From IMG/VR virus record IMGVR_UViG_3300026183_000930, positions 60,222 through 124,221 of that record: 64,000 nt of DNA; one strand, written 5' to 3'. Position numbers and translations under genes: made by a program. The notes under the pieces were generated by a model, which saw only the letters and a list, made by a program, of their open reading frames with translations, made no database searches and was not told where the DNA came from. Of the stretch, positions 40,509 through 49,126 are shown one piece after another (the first letter of the stretch is position 1; each line of letters opens with the position of its first letter). This stretch comes from a virus.

Positions 40509-41871
40509 CAAACTTAATACCTTGTGCTAACGGCAATGACTTTCCATAGTTAATTGTGACTGTGCTTCTACGCATATATTGTTTCCAAGCATCTGATCCA
40601 GACTCACGACCACCACCTGTGTCTTTTTCACCACCAAAGGCTCCGCCAATCTCAGCACCACTTGGGCCAATGTTGACATTAACAATACCACAATCAGAAC
40701 CAGTTGCTGATGTAAACGTTTCTGCTTCTTGTACATTATCAGTGAATATACAAGAACTCAAACCTTGTGGTACACTGTTTTGTATTTCAATTGCTTCTTC
40801 TAAAGTATTATATTTCATAACATACAATATTGGTGCAAAAGTTTCAGTTTTTATAATATCACATTGTTCTGTGGCTTCAACTATTGCTGGGTTCACAAAT
40901 GAATCACCTAACGCAGGTAATGGTTCTCCGCCATACACTGTGTAATTTTTTTCTTTACACTCTTTTAAAACTGTCTGCATAGTTTTCAAAGACTCTTTGT
41001 TTATCAAAGGACCTACTAAATTCTTTTTATCTAAAGGATCACCAATTAGTAAACTTGCATATGATTTTTTTAATCGTTCTAACAGTTCATCATATTTAGA
41101 CCAATGCACAATTAATCTTCTTAATGTAGTACATCTTTGACCACATGTACCTACAGCACTGAACACAATAGCTCTAACTGCCAAATCTAAATTTGCATGT
41201 TCAGACACTATCATTGCATTGTTACCACCAAGTTCATATAAACCTTTGCCCATTCTTTCTGCTACCAACGGTGCTAAAGTTTTACCCATTTGTGTTGACC
41301 CTGTAGCACTTAACAAATTAATTCTTTTATCTTGTGCCATCCATTTTGCTTCCACATCATGACCTGTTATGATCTGCATTAAATCTTTTTGATACTGTTC
41401 GTCACACACACTGTCCCAAATTGATTTGCATAACATTGAAACTTTCATTGTTTTTGGAGAAGGTTTCCATAAAACACTATTACCACAAACAATTGCCAAA
41501 CAAAGATTCCATCCCCAAACTGCCACTGGAAAATTAAAAGCAGTGATCACACCAACCACTCCAATTGGGTTCCACACTTCTTGCAGTTTGTGTTCATTTC
41601 TTTCTGATGGCATTGTTTTACCGTACAGTTGTCTTGATAAACCAACTGCAAAATCACACATGTCTATGACTTCTTGTGCTTCACCAACACCTTCAATAAA
41701 AATTTTTCTACTTTCAAGTGTGATGCCTTTTCCTACCTCGTCAAGTCTTTCTCTTAATTTATTACCAAATTTTCTTATTAGTTCTCCACGACTTGGAGCA
41801 GGAACTGTTTTCCATTGTTTTTGAGATGCAATTGATTTTTCAATTGTGCTTGTATAATCTTTTACGTTCAC
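40501..41871 (-). CDS. Aldehyde dehydrogenase, ALDH7/aminoadipate-semialdehyde type
   Basis: 456 residues. Catalytic Cys lies in GTCGQRCTTLRRLIVH, almost the ALDH7A1 motif GQRCTTLRRL, and the general-base Glu in LYELGGNNAMIV. WNPIGVVGVITAFNFP is the NAD-binding start. It would oxidise alpha-aminoadipate semialdehyde to aminoadipate with NAD. Translation starts with GTG overlapping the saccharopine dehydrogenase stop by 4 bases (GTGA), so the two enzymes are co-translated in pathway order. The protein is about 10% shorter than bacterial homologues (around 500). Confidence 0.87.
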   Translation of the reverse strand: MNVKDYTSTIEKSIASQKQWKTVPAPSRGELIRKFGNKLRERLDEVGKGITLESRKIFIEGVGEAQEVIDMCDFAVGLSRQLYGKTMPSERNEHKLQEVWNPIGVVGVITAFNFPVAVWGWNLCLAIVCGNSVLWKPSPKTMKVSMLCKSIWDSVCDEQYQKDLMQIITGHDVEAKWMAQDKRINLLSATGSTQMGKTLAPLVAERMGKGLYELGGNNAMIVSEHANLDLAVRAIVFSAVGTCGQRCTTLRRLIVHWSKYDELLERLKKSYASLLIGDPLDKKNLVGPLINKESLKTMQTVLKECKEKNYTVYGGEPLPALGDSFVNPAIVEATEQCDIIKTETFAPILYVMKYNTLEEAIEIQNSVPQGLSSCIFTDNVQEAETFTSATGSDCGIVNVNIGPSGAEIGGAFGGEKDTGGGRESGSDAWKQYMRRSTVTINYGKSLPLAQGIKFDV

Positions 41872-42896
41872 AGATATACCTTTCCAAATTTATTGTTTGT
41901 AAATATTTTGTAGTCAATACTTTCTTGTGATATAAAACCTTCACCTACAAGTTCATTATTTGCATAGGCAGTGACAACTGAACATACTCCTGATGCTGTT
42001 GTTCTTTGTATAGCACTGTGTCCATCTTCACCATATATTTTTTTTGACCAAGTCTTTTCTAAAAGTTTGCCGTCTTTGTATCCAATTACTGATATTAACA
42101 TGACAACAACATCTGAGGTTGTATAAGGAACTTCTTGATCAAACAGATCTACAAATTTTTTCTTGTTGTGTCTTAAATTTAAATCATCTAATAAAAACTT
42201 CATCGATGCCTGATGACCTGGGTACCTAATAGTTTTATAACTTAAAGATTTTACTTTGTCAGCAAATGTTACACACATTGATGCTGAACCACCTGAAGTA
42301 TTAAATGCTTCATACCTGTCACCATCAATATAAATTTGTTCTAATCCATCTAATGGCTGAGTTTTAATATGCTTGTGGTTTGATAAGACATCACAGTCAT
42401 TCACATACTCATTGATTAATCCATCAGTTGACCATGTCAAATAATATGCCATAGCATTTGTTGGATATTTTGGTAATGCACCTACTCGCATTTTTACTTT
42501 GTCAACAGTGTCAAATTTTTTAATTAGATCTGATGCAATAATATTAACTGCACCCGGAGCCAATCCACACTGTGGCATCATAAAAGTTTTAGTGTTTAAT
42601 TTTCTAATGTGTTCTGAAACTTCTGTGTCTTCAGTTAGATCAAAATATGCTGTATCACAAATAGCACACATATCAGCAATACCTATATTCAAATGATACA
42701 GTGTTGCTGAAATAATAATATCTTTTTTTTCTACAAAACTTTTTAATTCTGTTTGATTTGATGCATCTAACACTGTGTTGTCAATATCTGTTTTTACCAC
42801 ATCTGTTATTTCAACATCAAATCCATGGTCACATAGATATTGATAAATTGTTTTACCAATTTTTCCAGCACCAATTATTCCTATTAACTTTGACAT
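41868..42896 (-). CDS. Saccharopine dehydrogenase-like oxidoreductase
   Basis: 342 residues. N-terminal Rossmann motif KLIGIIGAGKIGKTIYQYL, then FMMPQCGLAPGAVNIIASDL, the family segment where NAD(P) and substrate meet, and a C-terminal saccharopine-dehydrogenase domain (QRTTASGVCSVVTAY). It cleaves saccharopine to glutamate and aminoadipate semialdehyde, the substrate of the next gene product. Lysine-ketoglutarate reductase, which makes saccharopine, is not in the window. A late promoter and AAAGGACA ribosome site precede it. Confidence 0.82.
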   Translation of the reverse strand: MSKLIGIIGAGKIGKTIYQYLCDHGFDVEITDVVKTDIDNTVLDASNQTELKSFVEKKDIIISATLYHLNIGIADMCAICDTAYFDLTEDTEVSEHIRKLNTKTFMMPQCGLAPGAVNIIASDLIKKFDTVDKVKMRVGALPKYPTNAMAYYLTWSTDGLINEYVNDCDVLSNHKHIKTQPLDGLEQIYIDGDRYEAFNTSGGSASMCVTFADKVKSLSYKTIRYPGHQASMKFLLDDLNLRHNKKKFVDLFDQEVPYTTSDVVVMLISVIGYKDGKLLEKTWSKKIYGEDGHSAIQRTTASGVCSVVTAYANNELVGEGFISQESIDYKIFTNNKFGKVYL

Positions 42897-42929
42897 TTAT
42901 TGTCCTTTTTGTTAATTATTGTATTAACG

Positions 42930-42938
42930 TTATTTATC
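42930..42938 (-). promoter_or_regulatory. T4-type late promoter for the lysine-type cassette
   Basis: The minus strand reads GATAAATAA, 34 bases before the 42896 ATG, with an AAAGGA ribosome site between. It overlaps the stop region of the small membrane-protein gene. Confidence 0.6.
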
Positions 42939-43171
42939 TACTTTTTTTCTTTAATATTTTTAAGTGTTTTTACTTTGGTTCGTAATCTAATTAGATCATT
43001 GTCAAGCATTCTTACTCTGTCAATTAATTTGATTAATGTGCCTGATGCAGATCCTAATTTTGGTTTAATTTCATTCACAATATACTTGTACAAATAAAAT
43101 ATAAAATAAGCCAAAAAGAATACTGCCACAATTGGAAATCCATAATAGTTTATTAATTCTACAATATTCAT
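42938..43171 (-). CDS. Small one-helix membrane protein (77 aa), paralogue of next gene
   Basis: 77 residues. N-terminal NYYGFPIVAVFFLAYFIFYL forms one transmembrane helix (about 9-30); the rest is a charged coiled coil (RVRMLDNDLIRLRTKVKTLK). Layout and the G-(F/L)-P-I segment match the upstream neighbour, so the pair looks like a tandem duplication. A holin-like role is possible. Confidence 0.55.
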   Translation of the reverse strand: MNIVELINYYGFPIVAVFFLAYFIFYLYKYIVNEIKPKLGSASGTLIKLIDRVRMLDNDLIRLRTKVKTLKNIKEKK

Positions 43172-43449
43172 TAGTCTTTCCTTGCGTCTTCTTTGCCATC
43201 TGCTCTGGCTATTCTATCTGTATCAACTGGTAAGCCAAGTTGTTCTGAAACTTCATTGTCAATTTTAAGTATATCATTGTTCATTGTTTTTATTCTATTA
43301 TCTAATTGTTCTGCAACTGTTTCAATGAATTTGATTGATGACACAATACTACTTAGAATGTAATTTATAACAATCATTATAAAAACGCCAGATGCTACTG
43401 CGGCCGCTATAGGCAACCCTAAATCAGCAATAACTGTCCAAAAGTCCAT
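43171..43449 (-). CDS. Small one-helix membrane protein (92 aa)
   Basis: 92 residues with LGLPIAAAVASGVFIMIVINY as a transmembrane helix (about 10-33) and a coiled-coil cytoplasmic part. It overlaps the downstream paralogue by one base (TAATG). The GLPIA motif before the helix recurs in small marine phage membrane proteins, often tentatively called holins. Confidence 0.55.
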   Translation of the reverse strand: MDFWTVIADLGLPIAAAVASGVFIMIVINYILSSIVSSIKFIETVAEQLDNRIKTMNNDILKIDNEVSEQLGLPVDTDRIARADGKEDARKD

Positions 43450-43464
43450 GTTTTAAATACGCAA

Positions 43465-45492
43465 TTATTTTGTAGTTGCTACGTATACTCCATTCCAAGT
43501 TTTAATTTTTTGTTGCTCCATATTAATTATTCTTTGAAGCATTACATTATAGTACTTATCCAATATTTGAGGATATCGAGTTGTAATTTGTTCAATTTGT
43601 TGTCTAGCATTTATCCATTGTGCATTTCTATAAAACTTCAAAAAATCATTGTGTTTATTAAAAAATTCACTATCAACACTTTCAAATAATACTGTGTATA
43701 TAGTTACTGGTTCTGTTTTACCTTTGACTGCTATCATATCTAACTCAATAAATTTATATGCATCTGATACTGATGTTTCGCCTACTAATAATGTTAATCC
43801 GTATTCTTTACTTTGTCCTTCTAAACGTGCCGCTAAATTGACTGCATCGCCAAGAACACTGTAATCAAATCTTTGGTTTGAGCCCATATTGCCAACAACA
43901 ACACTACCAGTATTAATACCAATACCAATCTTAATTGGTAAGAGACCTTCATTTTCCAATTCCTTGTTAAGTTTTGCTAATGCTACAAACATTTCATTGG
44001 CAGTTTTGATTGCTAATTGTTTTTGTTGAGGGACGTCTAATGGTGCATTCCAAAACGCCATAAGAGCGTCACCAATGTACTTGTCAACAGTTCCATCATT
44101 TTTCATAACAATGTCCGTCATTGGTGTCATATATCTATTAATAAGTTTTGTCAATCCTTGTGGATCTGTTTTATATTGTTCACTAATTGGAGTAAATCCT
44201 CTTATGTCACTAAACAATATTGTTAATTCTCTTGTGTCTCCACCAAGTTTTAGTAACTCTGGATTCTTTTGTAATTTTTTAACCATAGCAGGTGCCAAAT
44301 AATGTTCAAATTGTTTTTTGATTTGTTGTTTGAGTTGAAACTCTTTTACAAATCTATTAAACACTGCATGAAACGAAACTATTGTGGTTACTAATAGTAT
44401 CCAACTCACATCCCATAACTGTAGATGTCTTGTGAACACAAAGTACGAAGCATAACTTGAGCCTGCCCATAACAAAACTATCGCCGCACCTGTTAACCAA
44501 TATGGTGCAAACGCCGCCATTACAATTAATAATACTGCTAATATACCTGCTGTGACATATTCAACAAATGTTGCATAGTCTGTTCGTACTATAGAGTCAC
44601 CATTTATAATTGTTTGTAAACTCACTGCTATTGGAGTGTGACTGTATGCTTCACCGTTGGGTGTTGCTATGATAGATCCTATTCCTTCTGCTGTGATACC
44701 AAGTATCACAGTTTTGCCTTGTACAGATTCAAAACTGTCTGTAACACTTATTGTTTCAAACTGTTTGTTCCAACGCAACCATATCTGTCCGTTGGCATCT
44801 GTGTTGATTACAGGATATCCAGGAACACGAACTGCTTGTACACCACCTGGTCCTGCTTTGACTTGATAACTTGGAGCACCTGTGGCCACACGTATTGTTT
44901 CAATGGCTATGGCAGGATACGTTTCACTATCAACTGTAACAATCAAAGGCACACGTCTTACCACACCATCAATTTCTGGTGCTGTGTTGATTACACCTAC
45001 ACCGTCTGCATTTAATCCAAACAGTTCTATAGGTCCCAACATACCTGGCCATTCAAACAACCAAGACAGCGGATCACCTATTTTGGCAACACCTCTTGGC
45101 ACAGCATTACGATTGGTTTGTGTTGTGCCTACCTGTGCTATAACAACACCATTTTGAACCAGTGCTTCTGCAAGATCCATGTCGCCACCCAGTCTGTCTT
45201 GTTCTGAAAACAGTATAGGTAAAATAATAAGTCCTGCACCTGCTTCACGCAACTGCCATATGATGTCTGCTATAACTGTTCGTTTCCATGGCCATTGTCC
45301 ATATTGTTCAATTGACTTTTCATCTAGTTCAACTATCACAACGTCATTGCTGACAGTTGGTGCATCATATTTTTGAATTAGATCAAATGTTTTTAGCCTG
45401 GCAGTTTGTTTTACAAAAGGATCCGAAAACCCCCACAGCATCAAACCTGTCAGTGTTAAAAATGCTACTGCCCAGTGTGTTAAGTATTTCAT
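43465..45492 (-). CDS. CHASE2-domain adenylate cyclase (class III)
   Basis: 675 residues. TM1 (about 5-21), an extracytoplasmic CHASE2 sensor (about 30-300), three more helices (about 310-378), then a class III cyclase domain (about 420-600). Catalytic residues are present: metal Asp429 in LFSDIRGF and Asp475 in KYIGDALM, purine-selecting Lys471, Asn552 and Arg556 in GDAVNLAARLE. It should therefore make cAMP in response to an envelope signal. CHASE2 cyclases and FecR proteins often occur together in bacteria. Here it sits beside FecR and curli-type genes. A receptor cyclase in a phage is, to my knowledge, very unusual. Confidence 0.9.
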   Translation of the reverse strand: MKYLTHWAVAFLTLTGLMLWGFSDPFVKQTARLKTFDLIQKYDAPTVSNDVVIVELDEKSIEQYGQWPWKRTVIADIIWQLREAGAGLIILPILFSEQDRLGGDMDLAEALVQNGVVIAQVGTTQTNRNAVPRGVAKIGDPLSWLFEWPGMLGPIELFGLNADGVGVINTAPEIDGVVRRVPLIVTVDSETYPAIAIETIRVATGAPSYQVKAGPGGVQAVRVPGYPVINTDANGQIWLRWNKQFETISVTDSFESVQGKTVILGITAEGIGSIIATPNGEAYSHTPIAVSLQTIINGDSIVRTDYATFVEYVTAGILAVLLIVMAAFAPYWLTGAAIVLLWAGSSYASYFVFTRHLQLWDVSWILLVTTIVSFHAVFNRFVKEFQLKQQIKKQFEHYLAPAMVKKLQKNPELLKLGGDTRELTILFSDIRGFTPISEQYKTDPQGLTKLINRYMTPMTDIVMKNDGTVDKYIGDALMAFWNAPLDVPQQKQLAIKTANEMFVALAKLNKELENEGLLPIKIGIGINTGSVVVGNMGSNQRFDYSVLGDAVNLAARLEGQSKEYGLTLLVGETSVSDAYKFIELDMIAVKGKTEPVTIYTVLFESVDSEFFNKHNDFLKFYRNAQWINARQQIEQITTRYPQILDKYYNVMLQRIINMEQQKIKTWNGVYVATTK

Positions 45493-45493
45493 A

Positions 45494-45820
45494 CTATCCT
45501 ATTAGTACTAGTGTTGCTTCACCTGAAATTAAACTGACTAACACACTTACAATTAACCAAACCAAAAGTGTATAACCAACCCACCAATACCATTTTTTAC
45601 CTGTTAAGAATTTTTTAGTTGCACGTTTTGTACCTAATGGATCTTTTGATGCCGCCCAGCCAAATACTCTGTCACTGCCTGAAAACGGAGGCGTCTTCCA
45701 CCATACCACAGGAATCATCAGCCAAAATATCCAGCCTTCTCCTGTGCCCCATGCGGCCCATATTCCTACAGCAAGTATGCCTAGCAAATACCATCCAATG
45801 TTTTGTTTTAGATGTTCCAT
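45494..45820 (-). CDS. Small integral membrane protein (108 aa)
   Basis: 108 residues from ATG 45820. Three hydrophobic segments (about 9-25, 29-42, 78-102), with a basic loop (KRATKKFLTGKKW). A TATAAATA late promoter ends exactly 5 bases before this ATG, which decides the start against a longer frame beginning at 45889. It precedes the cyclase gene by one base. Unknown function; perhaps a cyclase or secretion partner. Confidence 0.6.
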   Translation of the reverse strand: MEHLKQNIGWYLLGILAVGIWAAWGTGEGWIFWLMIPVVWWKTPPFSGSDRVFGWAASKDPLGTKRATKKFLTGKKWYWWVGYTLLVWLIVSVLVSLISGEATLVLIG

Positions 45821-45824
45821 ACTA

Positions 45825-45833
45825 GTATTTATA
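45825..45833 (-). promoter_or_regulatory. Perfect late promoter TATAAATA abutting the 45820 start
   Basis: The minus strand reads TATAAATAC TAGT ATG: consensus late promoter, 5 bases from ATAAATA to the start codon, leaderless class. It would drive the membrane protein and the adenylate cyclase late in infection. Confidence 0.75.
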
Positions 45834-45840
45834 TGATGTT

Positions 45841-47319
45841 TTAATTTTGTGTTACTGTGGTTGTGCCACAACCTGACGAATTCACACAACTTTGTGTTAA
45901 TGAATATGTTTGATTACTGGAACCTGTTTGATCTAGATCCAGTGTTGATGAATATCCACTCATGTCAATGGTTGCTGACATGTTGCCAGAACCGTCTTGA
46001 TTTACATCTATGGTTTGATTACTGCCTGCTGTGACATCTAAAAAATGTTCTCCAGTGCCTTGTTGTATAAGATCAATGTCATTTGAAGAACCATTTATGT
46101 CTACAAACATGATCTTGTCACCATCGTCTTTTTGATCCATATACATGATATTGCTGTTGCCATCAACATCTACACTCATAAAATGACCTTCATCGCCAAC
46201 ACCCATACCATCGTTTTCCTGTAGAACACCCACTGTGTTGTAATTACCTGTGACATCAAGTATCAATCTAGAATCACCAGCATCGTCTACGTTGTCACCT
46301 TGTCTCACAGTTAAATTATTATTATTACCATTCACACCCATTAACACCACATTGTTGTCGCTGACTGAACCAGCATTGTTACCTTGTGTGATTAACACAG
46401 TGTTGTCATCACCTGATATCACAGCATCAGCAATAGTAGAACTTGTGGATGCGGTACCTGCCACAAGATTGTCATTGTCATACTGCACAATGTCCAAATC
46501 CAAATTGTCACCTGCTTGATCAATGTAGATAGCATTGCTGTTTGATGTGATGTTTCTTGTGTTGTCAACTATGGTTTGTTGTGCTGAAGTTATGCTTGAT
46601 GAGTATGTAGGTGTTGATGAATACAGGCCTTCTTGTTCCATCGTGGTTGTGAGGAACGTTGTCATGTTCGAAGTGTTGCTTATGTTTGTCTGGAACTGAT
46701 CATATCCCATGGCAACTATTATGCTACCACCGTTGGATCCATAGTCCCATTTATACCAAGTGTGCCAACTACTGCCATAGGAGTTGGATGCCATTGCTGT
46801 TCCACCCGTGGCGTTAAACAGTTGACCCGCTCCTGGCAATGTTGTTTGATATGCTGTGGCGTAATCACCCACTGTTATACTCTGCCAACACAGGTCTATG
46901 TTACAGGTGCTGGTGTTATAGGTCATGGTTCCTACACCCATCTTGTTTTCAATCAAGGACTCGATGGTGCTCTGTCTGTTGGAGGCTCCTTGTGGTGCGG
47001 CTATGATAAGTTTGCCTCCGCCACTCACATAAGTGTCATACACTGAACGACAGGTGCTACCACAGTTGGATGTGCCTGCTATGTCAATCACCAGTTCCTT
47101 GCCTGATACATCATTTGAACTTACTGAATTTGAAGTGCTACCTGTAACTGTAAAGTTTAAACTTTCAAGGTGTGACTTTAGTCGACTGTATTCAGCACCA
47201 GTGTCTGATGAGTTGTAGTATATGAATGCGTCATTGGCCTTGGCATTGTTACTAATTGCCATAAAAACAATTATGCCAAACAGTATAAAAGCCAATCTTG
47301 TTATTAATCTTTCAAACAT
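45841..47319 (-). CDS. Secreted curlin-repeat protein with N-terminal flavodoxin/GATase-like domain
   Basis: 492 residues. A signal peptide (about 1-28) precedes a domain of about 220 residues with an alternating strand/helix pattern (LKSHLESLNFTVTG, LVIDIAG, GGGKLIIAAPQGA) resembling the class I GATase/ThuA-like fold. The second half (about 260-492) contains repeats of the curlin type, (L/V)-x-I/V-x-Q-x-G-x-x-N, e.g. IYIDQAGDNLDLDIVQ and IDVNQDGSGNMS. This should be an extracellular amyloid-forming subunit or nucleator with an added domain. It starts by TAATG overlap with the FecR gene. Confidence 0.72.
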   Translation of the reverse strand: MFERLITRLAFILFGIIVFMAISNNAKANDAFIYYNSSDTGAEYSRLKSHLESLNFTVTGSTSNSVSSNDVSGKELVIDIAGTSNCGSTCRSVYDTYVSGGGKLIIAAPQGASNRQSTIESLIENKMGVGTMTYNTSTCNIDLCWQSITVGDYATAYQTTLPGAGQLFNATGGTAMASNSYGSSWHTWYKWDYGSNGGSIIVAMGYDQFQTNISNTSNMTTFLTTTMEQEGLYSSTPTYSSSITSAQQTIVDNTRNITSNSNAIYIDQAGDNLDLDIVQYDNDNLVAGTASTSSTIADAVISGDDNTVLITQGNNAGSVSDNNVVLMGVNGNNNNLTVRQGDNVDDAGDSRLILDVTGNYNTVGVLQENDGMGVGDEGHFMSVDVDGNSNIMYMDQKDDGDKIMFVDINGSSNDIDLIQQGTGEHFLDVTAGSNQTIDVNQDGSGNMSATIDMSGYSSTLDLDQTGSSNQTYSLTQSCVNSSGCGTTTVTQN

Positions 47320-48413
47320 TATTTTTGTATGATGTTGATATCATTACCACCACCTTCTCCTATAATAAAATCTCTTGTAGTAAAATCATCTTGTTGTAGA
47401 TCAAGTGTGTAACTGTAATTTTTATTCAGTCTTAACTGTACCACACTGGATGATCCTTCACGTCTAAAAAACCAATTTGATCCTTGATCTAGCAATATGA
47501 TATTGCCTGGTAGTTGTCCTACTTGCTGTTGTTTTTTCACAAACACATCAGTTAGTTCACTCAAAAATTCTGCCGCTAATATTTTGTTTAATTGTGCTAG
47601 TACATCTCCCAAAAAGTCACCTGCTAAAAAATCAATGTCTAGTTCTGTTTGCCACTGTTGATCATCTTGTGCTAGTAGGTCTTGGTCTAGCACATCAATT
47701 TCTAAAAAGTCTAATCCTAATATATCTGCTACAGATCGAACAGATTGTTCATCTTCTAGATCGTTAATTTCTCTTGGTGGCGACACAATCAACAGATTGC
47801 CCAACAGTGATTCATCTATTTCTAATGTTATTGCAGGTGTGGGCCTGCGTTCTGCTACTTCAACTCTGGTGGCTTGAAATGCTTGATTTAGTATGACCTG
47901 TCCCATAGCCGAATCCACTGTGATTTCACCTACCACACAGTTGCCATTTGAATTACATGAAGGCAATAAAATAATTGTTGATCCACCCAACTCGTCTACA
48001 ATCATAGCAAAGTCTGTGCCACGCACACCAATTGTTGCTGTGGGTGTTTTTATTTTGACATTGTCTTTGTAGTCTTTGGCAATTTGACCTGATGCGTATC
48101 TCACTGTGCCCAATGCGGCTGTGAGTGTTAGTCCACCTTGATTGTTGGCTGGATCATACACAAACTCGTCTATAATAAGTTTTGAATGTTCTGTGACTTC
48201 TACTCTGGTGTCGTCAATAAAGTCAATGGCAGTTCTGCCTTGACCTGTCATTACTTCATCATAGGAAAACACATCAAGACTCTGCTCAAGATCAATTTTA
48301 GCACCATCTGTGCGTTTGATCTTGCCTTTGCCTTCTAGCTCGCTCACAGCACCAATACTGGCCTGTGCTGACCATGAGAATAAAATCAAAAATAATGATA
48401 ATATAAATTTCAC
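47319..48413 (-). CDS. Secreted FecR-domain protein
   Basis: 364 residues. Signal peptide KFILSLFLILFSWSAQA, then a FecR domain (about 20-190) with the typical GKIKRTDGA, FIDDTRVEVTEHSKL and IKTPTATIGVRGTDF motifs. It lacks the N-terminal cytoplasmic anti-sigma helix and transmembrane segment of true FecR, so it is a periplasmic/surface FecR. The C-terminal part is acidic with LL-repeat stretches. The GTG start lies 3 bases after the curlin gene. It could sense or scaffold assembly of the curli-like fibre. Confidence 0.82.
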   Translation of the reverse strand: MKFILSLFLILFSWSAQASIGAVSELEGKGKIKRTDGAKIDLEQSLDVFSYDEVMTGQGRTAIDFIDDTRVEVTEHSKLIIDEFVYDPANNQGGLTLTAALGTVRYASGQIAKDYKDNVKIKTPTATIGVRGTDFAMIVDELGGSTIILLPSCNSNGNCVVGEITVDSAMGQVILNQAFQATRVEVAERRPTPAITLEIDESLLGNLLIVSPPREINDLEDEQSVRSVADILGLDFLEIDVLDQDLLAQDDQQWQTELDIDFLAGDFLGDVLAQLNKILAAEFLSELTDVFVKKQQQVGQLPGNIILLDQGSNWFFRREGSSSVVQLRLNKNYSYTLDLQQDDFTTRDFIIGEGGGNDINIIQK

Positions 48414-48415
48414 AG

Positions 48416-49126
48416 TTAGTCACTTTGTGTTATATCTACATCAAAACTATCGCCATTAACTGTTAGGTCAACTGTGTTGTCGTAGATACCACTTTGAGTA
48501 ATATCAATTGTTCCACCTCCACCATCTACATCTAATGTGATAGTGTTTCCTGCTGAATCACCGTTGCCAGTTTGTGAAGTTGTTAGTGCAACACCTTCAT
48601 CTGAATTAGCACTGGTTGTGGCCAATGAAGAACTATTGTTAATGTCAACTGTTAGTGCGGCACTTTGACCATCAACTGTTGAATTTATAATACTGTTGTC
48701 ACCAGTAACTGTGAAAGCCACTGTTGAGCTGTCTGAGTCAGCAGTTTCACCTATACGTATTGTATAGTCGTTGCTGTCACCAGTATTAGTAATATTCAGT
48801 GTCACAGTGTCACAGTTTCCTGCTGATGTACTAGAACATAACAAGTCTACTGTGTTTGACCCACCGGTAAATGTCCAAGTACCTGTATATGTGTCACCTT
48901 TGATTGTTGCATCAATTGTGTTGTAACTACCAGTTTGTGTAATTGCAAACGTCATGCTGTCACCTTGCAGTGTAGCATCAGTTGTTGAATCACCAAATTC
49001 GTTATCTTGACCATCTTGTGTGATATCTAAATCTAAATCATCACCTATTTGATCAATGTAGATATCATTTGCTACCAATGATGTTCCAAACATTGATAAC
49101 AACAATATTAAAATTAATCTTTTCAT
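48416..49126 (-). CDS. Curlin-repeat protein (CsgA/CsgB-like)
   Basis: 236 residues. A signal peptide (about 1-19, LILILLLSMFGTSLVA) precedes imperfect curlin repeats, e.g. IYIDQIGDDLDLDITQ, MTFAITQTGSYNTIDA and IDITQSGIYDNTVDL, with Gln-x-Gly-x-x-Asn spacing, ending VDITQSD. These repeats form beta-solenoid amyloid in curli. It overlaps the csgG stop by 4 bases (ATGA). It is Asp/Thr-rich and longer than CsgA (151), so its subunit role is inferred. Confidence 0.8.
   Translation of the reverse strand: MKRLILILLLSMFGTSLVANDIYIDQIGDDLDLDITQDGQDNEFGDSTTDATLQGDSMTFAITQTGSYNTIDATIKGDTYTGTWTFTGGSNTVDLLCSSTSAGNCDTVTLNITNTGDSNDYTIRIGETADSDSSTVAFTVTGDNSIINSTVDGQSAALTVDINNSSSLATTSANSDEGVALTTSQTGNGDSAGNTITLDVDGGGGTIDITQSGIYDNTVDLTVNGDSFDVDITQSD

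Noticed and set aside
40556-40945. Plus-strand 129-aa frame antisense to the aldehyde dehydrogenase
   Set aside because: The sense strand carries complete ALDH motifs; the antisense frame shows no domain and no upstream ribosome site.
45494-45889. Longer version of the membrane protein (start at 45889)
   Set aside because: The extension would overlap the curlin gene end and the TATAAATA late promoter. The ATG at 45820 is exactly 5 bases from that promoter, as in the other leaderless genes.
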